From: Clostridiales bacterium
Lineage (GTDB): Bacteria > Bacillota > Clostridia > Christensenellales > JAISNN01
NCBI GenBank assembly: GCA_031289755.1
Contig: JAITOU010000025.1
Span: forward strand, 1-64,000
DNA length: 64,000 bases
Direction of reading: 5' to 3'
In this document: one piece after another, positions 16,001-23,001 of the stretch
Numbering within the stretch: position 1 is the first letter of the stretch
Layout of the letters: each line of letters starts with the position of its first letter
Position numbers and translations under genes: made by a program
The notes under the pieces: model-generated
What the model was told of the DNA's origin: nothing
What the model saw: only the letters and a program-made list of their open reading frames with translations
Database searches by the model: none

Positions 16001-17272
16001 AACCCTTTGCATATCGTATACGGCGACGCGGTAAATTTTGAATTTATCTTTGAAGGCTTAGTCGGGGGCGACGATGCGGAAGGACAGCTTGTCAATCTGC
16101 ACGTTCCGTACCTGCTTATTTGCGAGCTTCAAGCCGTCATGCCTTATGCGGAAGCGGCAAATTATCGGCTTTTCTTTAACGGAAGCACACTCAAAATAGA
16201 CCCGAAAATTCTCGTTTTGAGCGGCATCTATATCGCCGACAAGCTCTATGACGGCACTGCTTCGGCTGTAATCGGCGGAACGCCGATATTGAAGGGTCTT
16301 GTAATCGGCGACCTTTTGAGCGTGTCGGGAACGCCGCTTGCGCTATTTGACGGCGTGTCCGCCGGAATAAATGTTCCCGTGACCGTAAGCGGATATTTTA
16401 TAAGCGGTGAAAATTCACATATGTACGAACTTTCGATACCCAAATTTTTTGCCGACATTTGTATCAATACTGTATCGGCGGACGGAATAACGGTCAGGAG
16501 CAGCGGAAGCTTGCCGTCCGACACGGTATTGCTTGTCAACCCTTATGAGGATTTGAACGGTTTAAAAAAGGATATAAAAAGAAATGTCGGCGCAAGGAAT
16601 ATCTACTTTGCCGTGACCGTCGCCTTTGAATCCGTTCGCGATATAGAAGGGGGTGCGAAATATAAAATATATCTTCCCGCTTCTGACGAATTGAAGGAAT
16701 TAAAGAAGCTGAAAGCCGTCGTCATCAAAAACGGCAAATATACCGAAGTCGAAGCAAAAGCCGAGAACGGATATATAGTCTTTGAGACCGATGAATTAGG
16801 TACGTTTGTGCTTGTAAAAAACGGCAGTTTATGGACGGTATTTTTTCTCATCTTCGGAATTCTTGCGATTTTGTCAGTGATATACATAGTTTTTTTTAGA
16901 GAAAGATTTAAAGCGTCGAGTTTAAACAGCAAGCTTTTGCCTGTCGCGAATAATGCCGATAGGTTATACGGAACGTCGGATACAAAAGAAAGAAGCGGAG
17001 TAAAAATAAACGAAGGGAGCGAGAGCGATTCGGGTATAGACGATACCTTGTACGAGGAATATATAAGAGAAAGCATAGGCAATGACGGACTAACGGACAT
17101 CGATGAAGCTTTAAGCATAGAAACGGAATTTGCAAACGACAAATACACAAGTGCAGAATTTGCAAACGATAAATTTTTAAATACGGAATTTGAAAAAGGC
17201 ATATACCTAAACGCCGACGGCGCAAGCGGCTTGACGGACAATACGAATAATGCGGATTTTCCCGATAATTAA
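13073..17272 (+). CDS. Large membrane-anchored surface protein with beta-helix (GLUG-like) and MBG/YDG repeats
   Basis: 1399 residues from ATG 13073, which follows GGAGG by 7 nt. N-terminal signal segment MKRTKAIFFVCIILTIGTA, then LPSC, which could be a weak lipobox. Residues 35-290 form a GLUG/beta-helix-like region (GGITAYAKNS, GGIASQAESSVIKDCYN). From about 420 to 1150 there are six or seven MBG/YDG-type beta domains, seen as recurring K-[AR]-x-L-x-I linkers plus a Y-G motif (KAPLTIYYG, RALTITAKDAETIYGK, KAPLYISIKNPLHIVYGD) and two KVYDGT/KLYDGTA YDG motifs. A single membrane helix near 1256-1279 is followed by a 120-residue acidic cytoplasmic tail with repeats EFANDKY/EFANDKF. No LPXTG. 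Likely an adhesin or stalk-like surface protein; ligand unknown. Confidence 0.8.
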   Translation: MKRTKAIFFVCIILTIGTAILPSCIGQKTVNGVYAVSTDGADTEWYNPDIGEYYIKNANELEGLALLVNRGITFKDKIIHLKTDIEERTAFTIGSEDKPFEGQFDGGENKIFIGAPLFFTVQNASVKNLFLDAQIIDGKSQDRGMLANNVFDSSVVSVSVAVKYINDSNQSNFGGITAYAKNSLIQNCAVTGVIKKEDGIIGGIASQAESSVIKDCYNNAEITVSYLSEYIIGGIGGKLTATPISGSVNYAPIILKPFFEGGHDVNGLSGSIAGQTDRSSAVSGCFYLDGQDGAVGGSDETPVSAQAVGTEEFKSKEFLEILNEPFLQALFSADTDGYEINGGYPIFVYQIPRPTVAADISVGGTAVCGGIEIMGSFKTQFGTRLTITVKADKYYKIAYVGWRDSEIAFYDDREITFTTDAVYERSELCIRFEKEMRSIELDGISASKVYDGTVSVSDGGISFGEKGLYIKNPYFDGDDIYIANGFDGGDAIRVSFAYPNAGSDGQCLVLHNVQFGGESASYYQIPDVFYIYNAEITKAPLTIYYGGIDPETQLYTPGKAISIYGNEITADKYYGFSVHDDSFMFSGEFYTEILRNGSYVVLQYGTVLPIGDYTLRAGGVTALNYDITFAECLLKILPRQLYVEFDYIETEYGSLPQFIFKYSNFADGDDQSVLTSLPEYLGEVLLAGTHRIILTGGSADNYVIVNLEGIIKVLPKAISVCIDENQCKIYGENERVLTGRSDGLCYGDIILFVRNDGENAGLYRYIGYSIGGAGYDAAASYIVTVINPDEKFEIKKRALTITAKDAETIYGKTARYGFSFENLAPFDTEMNISSLKINIYASEDIGFLYPLDTLLNAGGYLILPYGGVNDNYQISYVSGLLTVQKAVLTFKINNVTVVYGYAYSPDYVVSGFKYNQDASVLDLSGLTFFAVGVDIYHAPAGEYTVTADGAQAQNYYFEYETGIFTVDKAPLYISIKNPLHIVYGDAVNFEFIFEGLVGGDDAEGQLVNLHVPYLLICELQAVMPYAEAANYRLFFNGSTLKIDPKILVLSGIYIADKLYDGTASAVIGGTPILKGLVIGDLLSVSGTPLALFDGVSAGINVPVTVSGYFISGENSHMYELSIPKFFADICINTVSADGITVRSSGSLPSDTVLLVNPYEDLNGLKKDIKRNVGARNIYFAVTVAFESVRDIEGGAKYKIYLPASDELKELKKLKAVVIKNGKYTEVEAKAENGYIVFETDELGTFVLVKNGSLWTVFFLIFGILAILSVIYIVFFRERFKASSLNSKLLPVANNADRLYGTSDTKERSGVKINEGSESDSGIDDTLYEEYIRESIGNDGLTDIDEALSIETEFANDKYTSAEFANDKFLNTEFEKGIYLNADGASGLTDNTNNADFPDN

Positions 17273-17362
17273 TAAACGAAGCTCAGCGAGAAAAAAACAT
17301 ATAATGTCTTTTCGGTTCATATAATTGATATAGGCTTACTTATTTTACAAGGAAAGAATCGT

Positions 17363-17752
17363 ATGGAAAGAATAAAATTGGACGGGCATTTTATTATCGA
17401 CATTTTGAGAGCCGCGCTCATCGCGCTGTTTATTTCGATTGTGGCAGTTATCGCTTTCGCGTTTGTTTTTAAGGCGCTCGAACTTAGCGGAGCGGTGCTA
17501 AAAATCGGCAACGAGCTGATAAAGCTCATAAGTATTTTTGTCGGGACTTTTTTGGGGATAAAGGTGATGAAGCAAGGGGTGTTAAAGGGCGTTTGTATAG
17601 GTTTACTTTTTTTGCTTTTTAGCATACTGATAATGAAGATATTTAATTCGGGAATAAATGAGCCGCTTTTTACGGCGATGAACGTAGCTTTGTCTCTCTT
17701 TTTCGGAATAGCGTCGGGTATTTTTGCGGTGAATTTTAAAAGGAGAATATAA
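17363..17752 (+). CDS. TIGR04086 family membrane protein
   Basis: 129 residues with four hydrophobic segments (about 12-37, 48-66, 71-90 and 101-123) and a basic C-terminal RRI. Length and the layout of Gly-rich helices (LIKLISIFVGTFLGIKVMKQG, in shorter pieces) match the small Firmicutes membrane family TIGR04086/DUF3792, whose function is unknown. AAGGAAAG precedes the ATG. In other clostridia the family often lies near yajC or the SCIFF peptide genes; neither is found here. Convergent with the DUF1540 gene, the two sharing a terminator. Confidence 0.7.
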   Translation: MERIKLDGHFIIDILRAALIALFISIVAVIAFAFVFKALELSGAVLKIGNELIKLISIFVGTFLGIKVMKQGVLKGVCIGLLFLLFSILIMKIFNSGINEPLFTAMNVALSLFFGIASGIFAVNFKRRI

Positions 17753-17792
17753 AGGCAAAGTAAAAAAACGATTATAACGCGTTTTGAGATTA

Positions 17793-17832
17793 AAAAAAGG
17801 TGATTTTTCTTTAAAGAAAAATCGCCTTTTTT
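17793..17832. terminator. Bidirectional terminator between TIGR04086 and DUF1540 genes
   Basis: AAAAAGGTGATTTTTCTTT pairs with its complement in 17812-17831, with A-run before and T-run after, so it can end both convergent transcripts. Confidence 0.85.
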
Positions 17833-17870
17833 GTATCCGTTTGATATTTATCGGTCGTTGTCCGTCAGCG

Positions 17871-18185
17871 TTAGCTCTGTTGTTTTTTTCTGCTTGCGCA
17901 TTTTGTATTAAACAAGGTGTCGGAAACGGTTATTTTTTCCGCCGAACATACGTTGTCCTTGTTAAAAACGCATTCCGCGTCGCATTGCACATATACCTTT
18001 TCGTTTTCGACCGAAGATATTTCGGCGGCGGCTTCCAGCTCGGCAAATTGCTGCGCAAGTGCGCTGCCTTCTCTTTTTATCTTAGTGCCGCAAGCGGCGT
18101 TGCCGGATACGTTTATTATTCCGGCAGTACAATTTGTGCGTATATTGTGTTCGCAATTCGACGTGGTACATTTCAAATTATTCAT
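17871..18185 (-). CDS. DUF1540 domain protein, two Cys-rich repeats
   Basis: 104 residues from the ATG at 18185, which follows GGAGG by 11 nt; a nearer ATG at 18194 is only 2 nt from that site. Two DUF1540 motifs are visible: CTTSNCEHNIRTNCTAGIIN with a later Cys, and VQCDAECVFNKDNVCSAEKI ending TKCASR, each with the four-Cys pattern expected of a small metal-binding knuckle. The middle is a short Ala/Glu-rich helix. The family is common in clostridia and often expressed in late sporulation; function unknown. Convergent to the TIGR04086 gene. Confidence 0.85.
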   Translation of the reverse strand: MNNLKCTTSNCEHNIRTNCTAGIINVSGNAACGTKIKREGSALAQQFAELEAAAEISSVENEKVYVQCDAECVFNKDNVCSAEKITVSDTLFNTKCASRKKQQS

Positions 18186-18286
18186 CTTTATCATTTCCTC
18201 CAAATGCCGACGCCGATTAAAAGACGTCAATCACGGCTATCGGTAATAGTATTACCCTTTAAAATGTTTTTATTCCCGCGTTTTAA

Positions 18287-18370
18287 TTGAAAAAAAACTT
18301 ATATTATGCTATTATAATTATAGGCTTATCTCAAAACCTAAACGCTAATGCAAATTTTAGCGTATTTAGG
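18287..18370 (+). promoter_or_regulatory. Promoter and leader hairpin of rplI
   Basis: TTGAAA at 18287-18292, 17-bp spacer, TATTAT at 18310-18315 (a TATAAT 3 nt later is an alternative). The leader then holds CCTAAACGCTAA (18337-18348) pairing with TTAGCGTATTTAGG (18357-18370), a 12-bp stem with a 2-nt bulge. It may be an r-protein leader structure; L9 autoregulation is not established. Confidence 0.5.
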
Positions 18371-18416
18371 ACGGGTCTGCTATAAATAATTACCGTTGAT
18401 TAAAGGAGATTGCACA

Positions 18417-18860
18417 ATGAAGGTTATTTTGAATGCCGATGTCAAAGGACAAGGCAAAAAAGGCGATATTATAGACGTCAGCGAAGGCTATGCCAGAAAT
18501 TTTTTACTGCCCAAAAAGCTTGCCTCGTCAGCGTCGGCAACCGTGATTAACGAAGCCAATCAAAAAACCGCCGCCGAAAAGAAAAGAAAAGACAACGAAC
18601 GCCAAGAAGCGTTGTCCGCCGCCGAAAAGCTCAAAAGCCAATCGGTCGAAGTCAAGGTCAAATGCGGCGACGGTAAGATTTACGGCAGTGTCACGTCCAA
18701 GGAAATAGCCGACGCGTTAAAGACTAAGGGCTTTGACATCGACAAAAAACAGATAGTAATAAAGGAAACGATAAAATCACTCGGTCAATTTGATATCGAA
18801 ATCAAAATCTACGCCGGAATTTCCGCAAAGGTAACTCTCGACGTAGTAAAAGACGTTTAA
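18417..18860 (+). CDS. rplI: 50S ribosomal protein L9
   Basis: 147 residues from ATG 18417, preceded by AAAGGAG. The opening [20 protein letters not shown] and [13 protein letters not shown] are the L9 N-terminal rRNA-binding signature; a long helix (about 45-75) joins it to the C-terminal domain ending [11 protein letters not shown]9 bridges neighbouring ribosomes and helps reading-frame maintenance. An upstream in-frame ATG at 18396 is rejected because it precedes the ribosome site. Followed 44 nt later by recD2. Confidence 0.95.
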   Translation: MKVILNADVKGQGKKGDIIDVSEGYARNFLLPKKLASSASATVINEANQKTAAEKKRKDNERQEALSAAEKLKSQSVEVKVKCGDGKIYGSVTSKEIADALKTKGFDIDKKQIVIKETIKSLGQFDIEIKIYAGISAKVTLDVVKDV

Positions 18861-18904
18861 AATTTACGTCAAAATCTTTCGGAGCGGTGTTTTAAAATTT
18901 TAGA

Positions 18905-21112
18905 ATGGAAATAAAAGGCGTTATCGAGCACATAATATTCCGAAATGCGGAAAACGGTTATACCGTCGCCGACGTCAACGTCGACGGAACGCTTACGACC
19001 GCCGTCGGGACTTTTCCTTTGGTCAACGAAGGAGAAGAAATCGTCCTTAAAGGAGAATATAAGGTCAATCAAAAATTCGGCGAACAATTCAGCGTCACCG
19101 AAGCGGTAGCTTCGCTCCCGACGTCAGCCGATTCGGTTATGAAATATCTTTCGAGCGGATTATTCAAAGGAATAGGACCTGTGACGGCATTCTCAATAGT
19201 TGAGAAATTTAAAGAAAACACTCTCGCTGTGATAGAATTCGAGCCGTTTAAGCTTGCGCGTGTGCGCGGCATGAGCGGCAAAAAGGCGACCGAGCTTTCG
19301 GAGTCCTTTATACGCCTAAAAAATATGCAAAGCAAAATCCTTTATTTGCAATCCTTAGGTATCTCTATCAATCTCGCGATAAAAATATACAAAATTTACG
19401 AAAGCAAAACCGAAGACGTCATCAAAGAAAATCCTTACCGTCTTGTCGAGGACGTGGAAGGAATAGGCTTTGTCACCGCCGACAAAATCGCCGCCGAAGC
19501 CGGTGTGGAAAAGACGAGCGCATTTAGAATGAAGGCGGCTATTTTATATGTCTTAAAAGATGCGGCGGCTGTACACGGTCACAATTATCTGCCTTTGGAA
19601 GTCTTGATAAACGAAGCCGTAAAAATACTCAATTTGGACAAAGAAAGCTTTTCGGACGCCATTAAAGGCGTTATAGACGAAATGATAATCTCGGACAAGA
19701 TAAAAACCTACCAAAAGGAAGCTTATACCGCCGTAATGCTCACGGTATATTATGTCACCGAAAAAAACATCGCCTCGATTCTTGTGCGTCAAAGCTGCAA
19801 TGAAAAAATCATATCGGGTATCCGAAACGACGTCGAAGAATTTGAAAGAGTCAACAATATAGCTCTGCACGAAAACCAAATTCAAGCCGTAAGCAATGCG
19901 GTGCAAAACGGCGTTTCGGTCATAACGGGCGGACCGGGAACGGGCAAGACGACGATAATCAAAGCCCTTATAGCCATACTCAAAAATCACGGCGAAACCT
20001 TTGTCCTTGCAGCTCCTACGGGACGCGCCGCCAAGCGGCTGTCTTTTACAACGGGCGAGGACGCAAAAACAATTCACAGGCTTTTGGAAATCGACGTCAA
20101 GGGTAACAAGACAAAATTTGTCTATAACGAATATAACAAGCTCGATTATGACGCGATAATTATAGACGAAATGAGTATGGTAGACCTTCATATCTTTAAC
20201 GCGCTTGTAAAAGCCCTCAAAAAGGGTACGCGTCTTATAATGGTCGGCGACAAGGACCAGCTGCCGTCGGTCGGCTCGGGCAACGTATTGTCCGATATAA
20301 TCGAATGCGGTTTGTTTAACGTCAATTATCTGACGTATATATACAGACAGGATTCGCAAAGCCTTATTATATCCAACGCTCATAGGATAAACGACGGGCG
20401 TATGCCCGTGACCGATGCTAAGGATAAGGATTTTTTCTTTTTGGAACGCGACGGACAGGAGGAAATACTTGCGACAGTGACCGACCTTATGCTAAGCAGG
20501 CTTCCCGGATATTTCAATGTCAAGAGCTGTGATATTCAGATACTTTGCCCGATGAAAAAAGGTTTGGCGGGAGTGGAAAATCTCAACAACAAAATTCAAG
20601 AGCTTATCAATCCTTTTTTGCCGCAAAAGCACGAAATCGCCGTCAACGACATCAAGCTTCGTGTCGGCGACAAGGTTATGCAGACGGTCAACAATTATCA
20701 GTTGGAATGGATAAAGTACTATACCGACGGTTCTTTTACGGCGGGAGAAGGCGTTTATAACGGCGATATCGGCTATGTGGAGAGTATAGACACGGAGACA
20801 AGTACCGTTAAGGTTCGCTTTGAGGACGACAAGACGGCGGTGTATACGTCTATGGAATTGGAAGAATTGGTCTTGGCATATGCCATTAGCGTACACAAGA
20901 GTCAAGGCTCCGAGTTTGATTATCTCCTGCTTGTGATAACGGGCGGCAATTACATGATTATGACGCGCAATCTCTTATACACGGCGGTCACGAGAGCCAA
21001 AAAGGGCATTGTGATAGTCGGCAACCGCGAAAACATAAAGAGAATGACCGAAAACACATTTACGACAAGGAGATACAGCCTGCTAAAAGATTTTATGTCG
21101 GAGCTAAAATAG
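18905..21112 (+). CDS. recD2: ATP-dependent 5'-3' DNA helicase RecD2
   Basis: 735 residues, typical for the RecD2 (YrrC) family. The N-terminal OB-like domain and tandem helix-hairpin-helix region (residues 80-200: GIGPVTAFSIVEKF, EGIGFVTADKIA) precede the superfamily 1B helicase core: Walker A GGPGTGKTT near 345, DEAD-equivalent IIDEMSMV near 420, motif III GDKDQLPSVGSG, and the C-terminal AYAISVHKSQGSEFD and YTAVTRAKKGIVIVG motifs. It acts in DNA repair and fork maintenance without RecBC. No Shine-Dalgarno is evident before the ATG. Its stop codon is the first base-paired element of the long intergenic helix at 21110-21219. Confidence 0.95.
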   Translation: MEIKGVIEHIIFRNAENGYTVADVNVDGTLTTAVGTFPLVNEGEEIVLKGEYKVNQKFGEQFSVTEAVASLPTSADSVMKYLSSGLFKGIGPVTAFSIVEKFKENTLAVIEFEPFKLARVRGMSGKKATELSESFIRLKNMQSKILYLQSLGISINLAIKIYKIYESKTEDVIKENPYRLVEDVEGIGFVTADKIAAEAGVEKTSAFRMKAAILYVLKDAAAVHGHNYLPLEVLINEAVKILNLDKESFSDAIKGVIDEMIISDKIKTYQKEAYTAVMLTVYYVTEKNIASILVRQSCNEKIISGIRNDVEEFERVNNIALHENQIQAVSNAVQNGVSVITGGPGTGKTTIIKALIAILKNHGETFVLAAPTGRAAKRLSFTTGEDAKTIHRLLEIDVKGNKTKFVYNEYNKLDYDAIIIDEMSMVDLHIFNALVKALKKGTRLIMVGDKDQLPSVGSGNVLSDIIECGLFNVNYLTYIYRQDSQSLIISNAHRINDGRMPVTDAKDKDFFFLERDGQEEILATVTDLMLSRLPGYFNVKSCDIQILCPMKKGLAGVENLNNKIQELINPFLPQKHEIAVNDIKLRVGDKVMQTVNNYQLEWIKYYTDGSFTAGEGVYNGDIGYVESIDTETSTVKVRFEDDKTAVYTSMELEELVLAYAISVHKSQGSEFDYLLLVITGGNYMIMTRNLLYTAVTRAKKGIVIVGNRENIKRMTENTFTTRRYSLLKDFMSELK

Positions 21113-21219
21113 ACTTGTGTCCTAACTTAGACGGCGGTATCTATTTCGTCTTTTAGGGCTATACATCGTTGCATTAATTCCGAAAAATCCGCCGCAGTCT
21201 AATTTGGGATACAGGTCTA
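21110..21219 (+). promoter_or_regulatory. Long intergenic RNA helix sequestering the MFS ribosome site
   Basis: 21110-21132 pairs with 21197-21219: 22 of 23 positions pair on plus-strand RNA, three as G-U wobbles, one C-U mismatch. GGCGG (21133-21137) continues the stem with CCGCC (21189-21193) across a 3-nt bulge. The helix starts at the recD2 stop codon and ends on the base before the MFS ATG. The only ribosome-site candidate (AGG at 21213-21215) is buried in it. Confidence 0.7.
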
Positions 21220-22371
21220 ATGAAAGAGTCGCTAAAATACCGTTTAAATTATTTTATATATCAAGCCGGCGTGATGTTTTTTCCGTATATAGCCTTGTAT
21301 CTCAAAGATGCAGGCTACAACAGCATACAATACGGTGCGGTCATGTCCTTTACGCCGATTGTCATAGCCTTTACCTTGCCGTTCTGCGGACTTTTGGACA
21401 AAAGCGGAAAGGGCGGAAAGCTGCTTGCGGCTATTTTTTCTTTTGTCATGATTACCGCCGAATGGCTCATCATAGGCTTCGATACCTTGACGGCGATAGT
21501 GACGGCGGTTTTTTTTGCTTCCGCCGCAAAAGCCGCGCTTGCGACCTCGTTGGACAATATCGCAACGGTTTATTGCATAGATACGGGTCACGAATTTTCC
21601 AAGCTTCGTTCCTTTGCGTCATTTGGGTATATAGCCGCAAATCTTGCCGGAGCGTTTCTCTATGACAGCTTGGGATTTCGCGCAATCTTGATTATATCTT
21701 CGGTCAGTATGCTTTTGTTTGCGGCAGGACGCTTCGGCGTCAAGCGGTCCGTGTCCGATTTTAAATATACAAAAAAAGAACCTGATTATCGGCTCTTATT
21801 AAAAAACAAGGCTTTTTTGTTATTTCTCGCATATCAGATTTTTTGTTTTGCCATGTTGACCTTTAACAATCATTACGATATAATCTATCAGAAGGTCAGA
21901 GAATTGCCGTCGTATATTTTTGGCATAACGACGATGATTAGAGTCGGCTTCGAGATATTGACATTTATGTTTTTGACAAAGACAAAGATATCCTACAAGC
22001 GTATGCTCGTTGCCGCTCCCGTGTTTTTGATTATTCAGTCGGCGGCGTATTTTTTTTGGATACCGACATTTTTTATTTACTTTTTGATGAGCTTCGCAGG
22101 GATAGGCAGCGGACTGATTATCTTTGCCAACAACAAATACCTAAACAAAATCGTCAGACCGCGCAACATCACAGCCGCCTTGTATATATCCGCCGTCGTT
22201 CAAAATATCTTTACGGGACTTGCGACCTTTATAGGCGGAGCGGCGATAGATATTTACGGTATAAGATATCTTTATTTGGGCAGCGGAATATTATTGTCGG
22301 CGGCGTTTTTGATTACCGTACTTTTCATCAAGAACGAGAAGGATTTTTCAGGTAGCGTTCTTCTTCGCTGA
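21220..22371 (+). CDS. MFS transporter (LacY/nucleoside permease-like)
   Basis: 383 residues with twelve predicted membrane segments. The N-terminal motif YQAGVMFFPYIALYLKDAG and LPFCGLLDKSGKGGK (the loop 2-3 region, normally G-x-x-x-D-R/K) identify the major facilitator superfamily of the LacY-like MFS_1 type; substrate unknown. No good Shine-Dalgarno lies in the open: the region before the ATG is part of a 23-bp helix, so translation may be regulated or coupled to recD2. The 3' end overlaps the convergent queH by 44 bp. Confidence 0.85.
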   Translation: MKESLKYRLNYFIYQAGVMFFPYIALYLKDAGYNSIQYGAVMSFTPIVIAFTLPFCGLLDKSGKGGKLLAAIFSFVMITAEWLIIGFDTLTAIVTAVFFASAAKAALATSLDNIATVYCIDTGHEFSKLRSFASFGYIAANLAGAFLYDSLGFRAILIISSVSMLLFAAGRFGVKRSVSDFKYTKKEPDYRLLLKNKAFLLFLAYQIFCFAMLTFNNHYDIIYQKVRELPSYIFGITTMIRVGFEILTFMFLTKTKISYKRMLVAAPVFLIIQSAAYFFWIPTFFIYFLMSFAGIGSGLIIFANNKYLNKIVRPRNITAALYISAVVQNIFTGLATFIGGAAIDIYGIRYLYLGSGILLSAAFLITVLFIKNEKDFSGSVLLR

Positions 22372-22879
22372 ATATACAGCCGCAATATTTTTGCATATAC
22401 AGACCGGTTTCTCTCGCCAACGCTTGTCCTTCTCTGAAATACGGACGGAAATCACGGTAAAGAAAGGTAACGCCGTATTTTTCGGCGGCTTCCGCCGCCG
22501 TTTTGGCTATGAGAGCGTGGTTTTGGTAGGGACTTATCAGGAGCGTCGTCGAGAAGGCTTCAAAAGCGTTTTGAGCCGCATATTCGGCGGTTTTGAATAA
22601 CCGCTCCCTGTAACAATACAGACAACGGTTGGCGATATCGTTTACGGTATTTGAGAGAAACGTACGCAAACCGTATTCACCTGAGATTATAAGCTCCGCT
22701 TGCTTTGCTTCCGCATAAGCGGAAAGGGTATTTTGACGGCTCATATATTCCGTATAAGGGTGAATATTCGGATTGTAAAAAAATAGCGTCGGTTCTATGC
22801 TTTCGCCGCGTAAAACGTCTATACATTTTACCGAACACGGAGCGCAGCACGCGTGCAAAAGAAGCTTCTTGTCTTTCAT
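22328..22879 (-). CDS. queH: Epoxyqueuosine reductase QueH
   Basis: 183 residues. It completes queuosine synthesis in tRNA by reducing epoxyqueuosine and is the non-cobalamin alternative to QueG. The conserved cysteines are all present: HACCAPC (C11, C12, C15), RCLYCYRERL (C86, C89) and YCGCIFS (C166, C168), together with FYNPNIHP and SPYQNH. These bind a [4Fe-4S] cluster and a second metal. The ATG has no Shine-Dalgarno and lies 6 nt after a -10 box, so the mRNA is probably leaderless. Convergent with the MFS gene; the last 44 bp overlap. Confidence 0.93.
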   Translation of the reverse strand: MKDKKLLLHACCAPCSVKCIDVLRGESIEPTLFFYNPNIHPYTEYMSRQNTLSAYAEAKQAELIISGEYGLRTFLSNTVNDIANRCLYCYRERLFKTAEYAAQNAFEAFSTTLLISPYQNHALIAKTAAEAAEKYGVTFLYRDFRPYFREGQALARETGLYMQKYCGCIFSEEERYLKNPSRS

Positions 22880-22885
22880 GACGAC

Positions 22886-22914
22886 AGTGTATCATTTTGC
22901 AATAAAAATGTCAA
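22886..22914 (-). promoter_or_regulatory. Promoter of queH giving a leaderless mRNA
   Basis: On the minus strand TTGACA (22914-22909), 17-bp spacer, TACACT (22891-22886), then GTCGTC and the ATG at 22879. Transcription should start at or within a base of the A of ATG. Confidence 0.75.
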
Positions 22915-22944
22915 ATCTAAGACATATAAGCTTACTCAATTTAA

Positions 22945-22987
22945 GAAAAAAGGCGGTTAAACGGCAAAAGCCCAAACCGCCTTTTTT
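22945..22987. terminator. Terminator downstream of the ABC exporter operon
   Basis: AAAAAAGGCGGTT pairs with AACCGCCTTTTTT; symmetrical A and T runs make it effective on both strands. It separates the ABC genes from queH. Confidence 0.85.
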
Positions 22988-23001
22988 GCTTTTTTTACGC
23001 T

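Noticed and set aside
16603-17241. 212-codon minus-strand frame under the 3' end of the surface-protein gene
   Set aside because: Its Ser/Leu-rich periodicity is just the reverse complement of the EFANDK tail repeats.
18905-18907. recD2 as a further leaderless gene (TAAAAT 6 nt before ATG)
   Set aside because: No acceptable -35 at 16-18 bp, and the gene is 44 nt behind rplI, so readthrough from rplI is more likely.
19553-20383. 276-codon open frame on the minus strand inside recD2
   Set aside because: Fully antisense to the helicase core, no ribosome site, composition typical of a frame shadowed by a coding strand.
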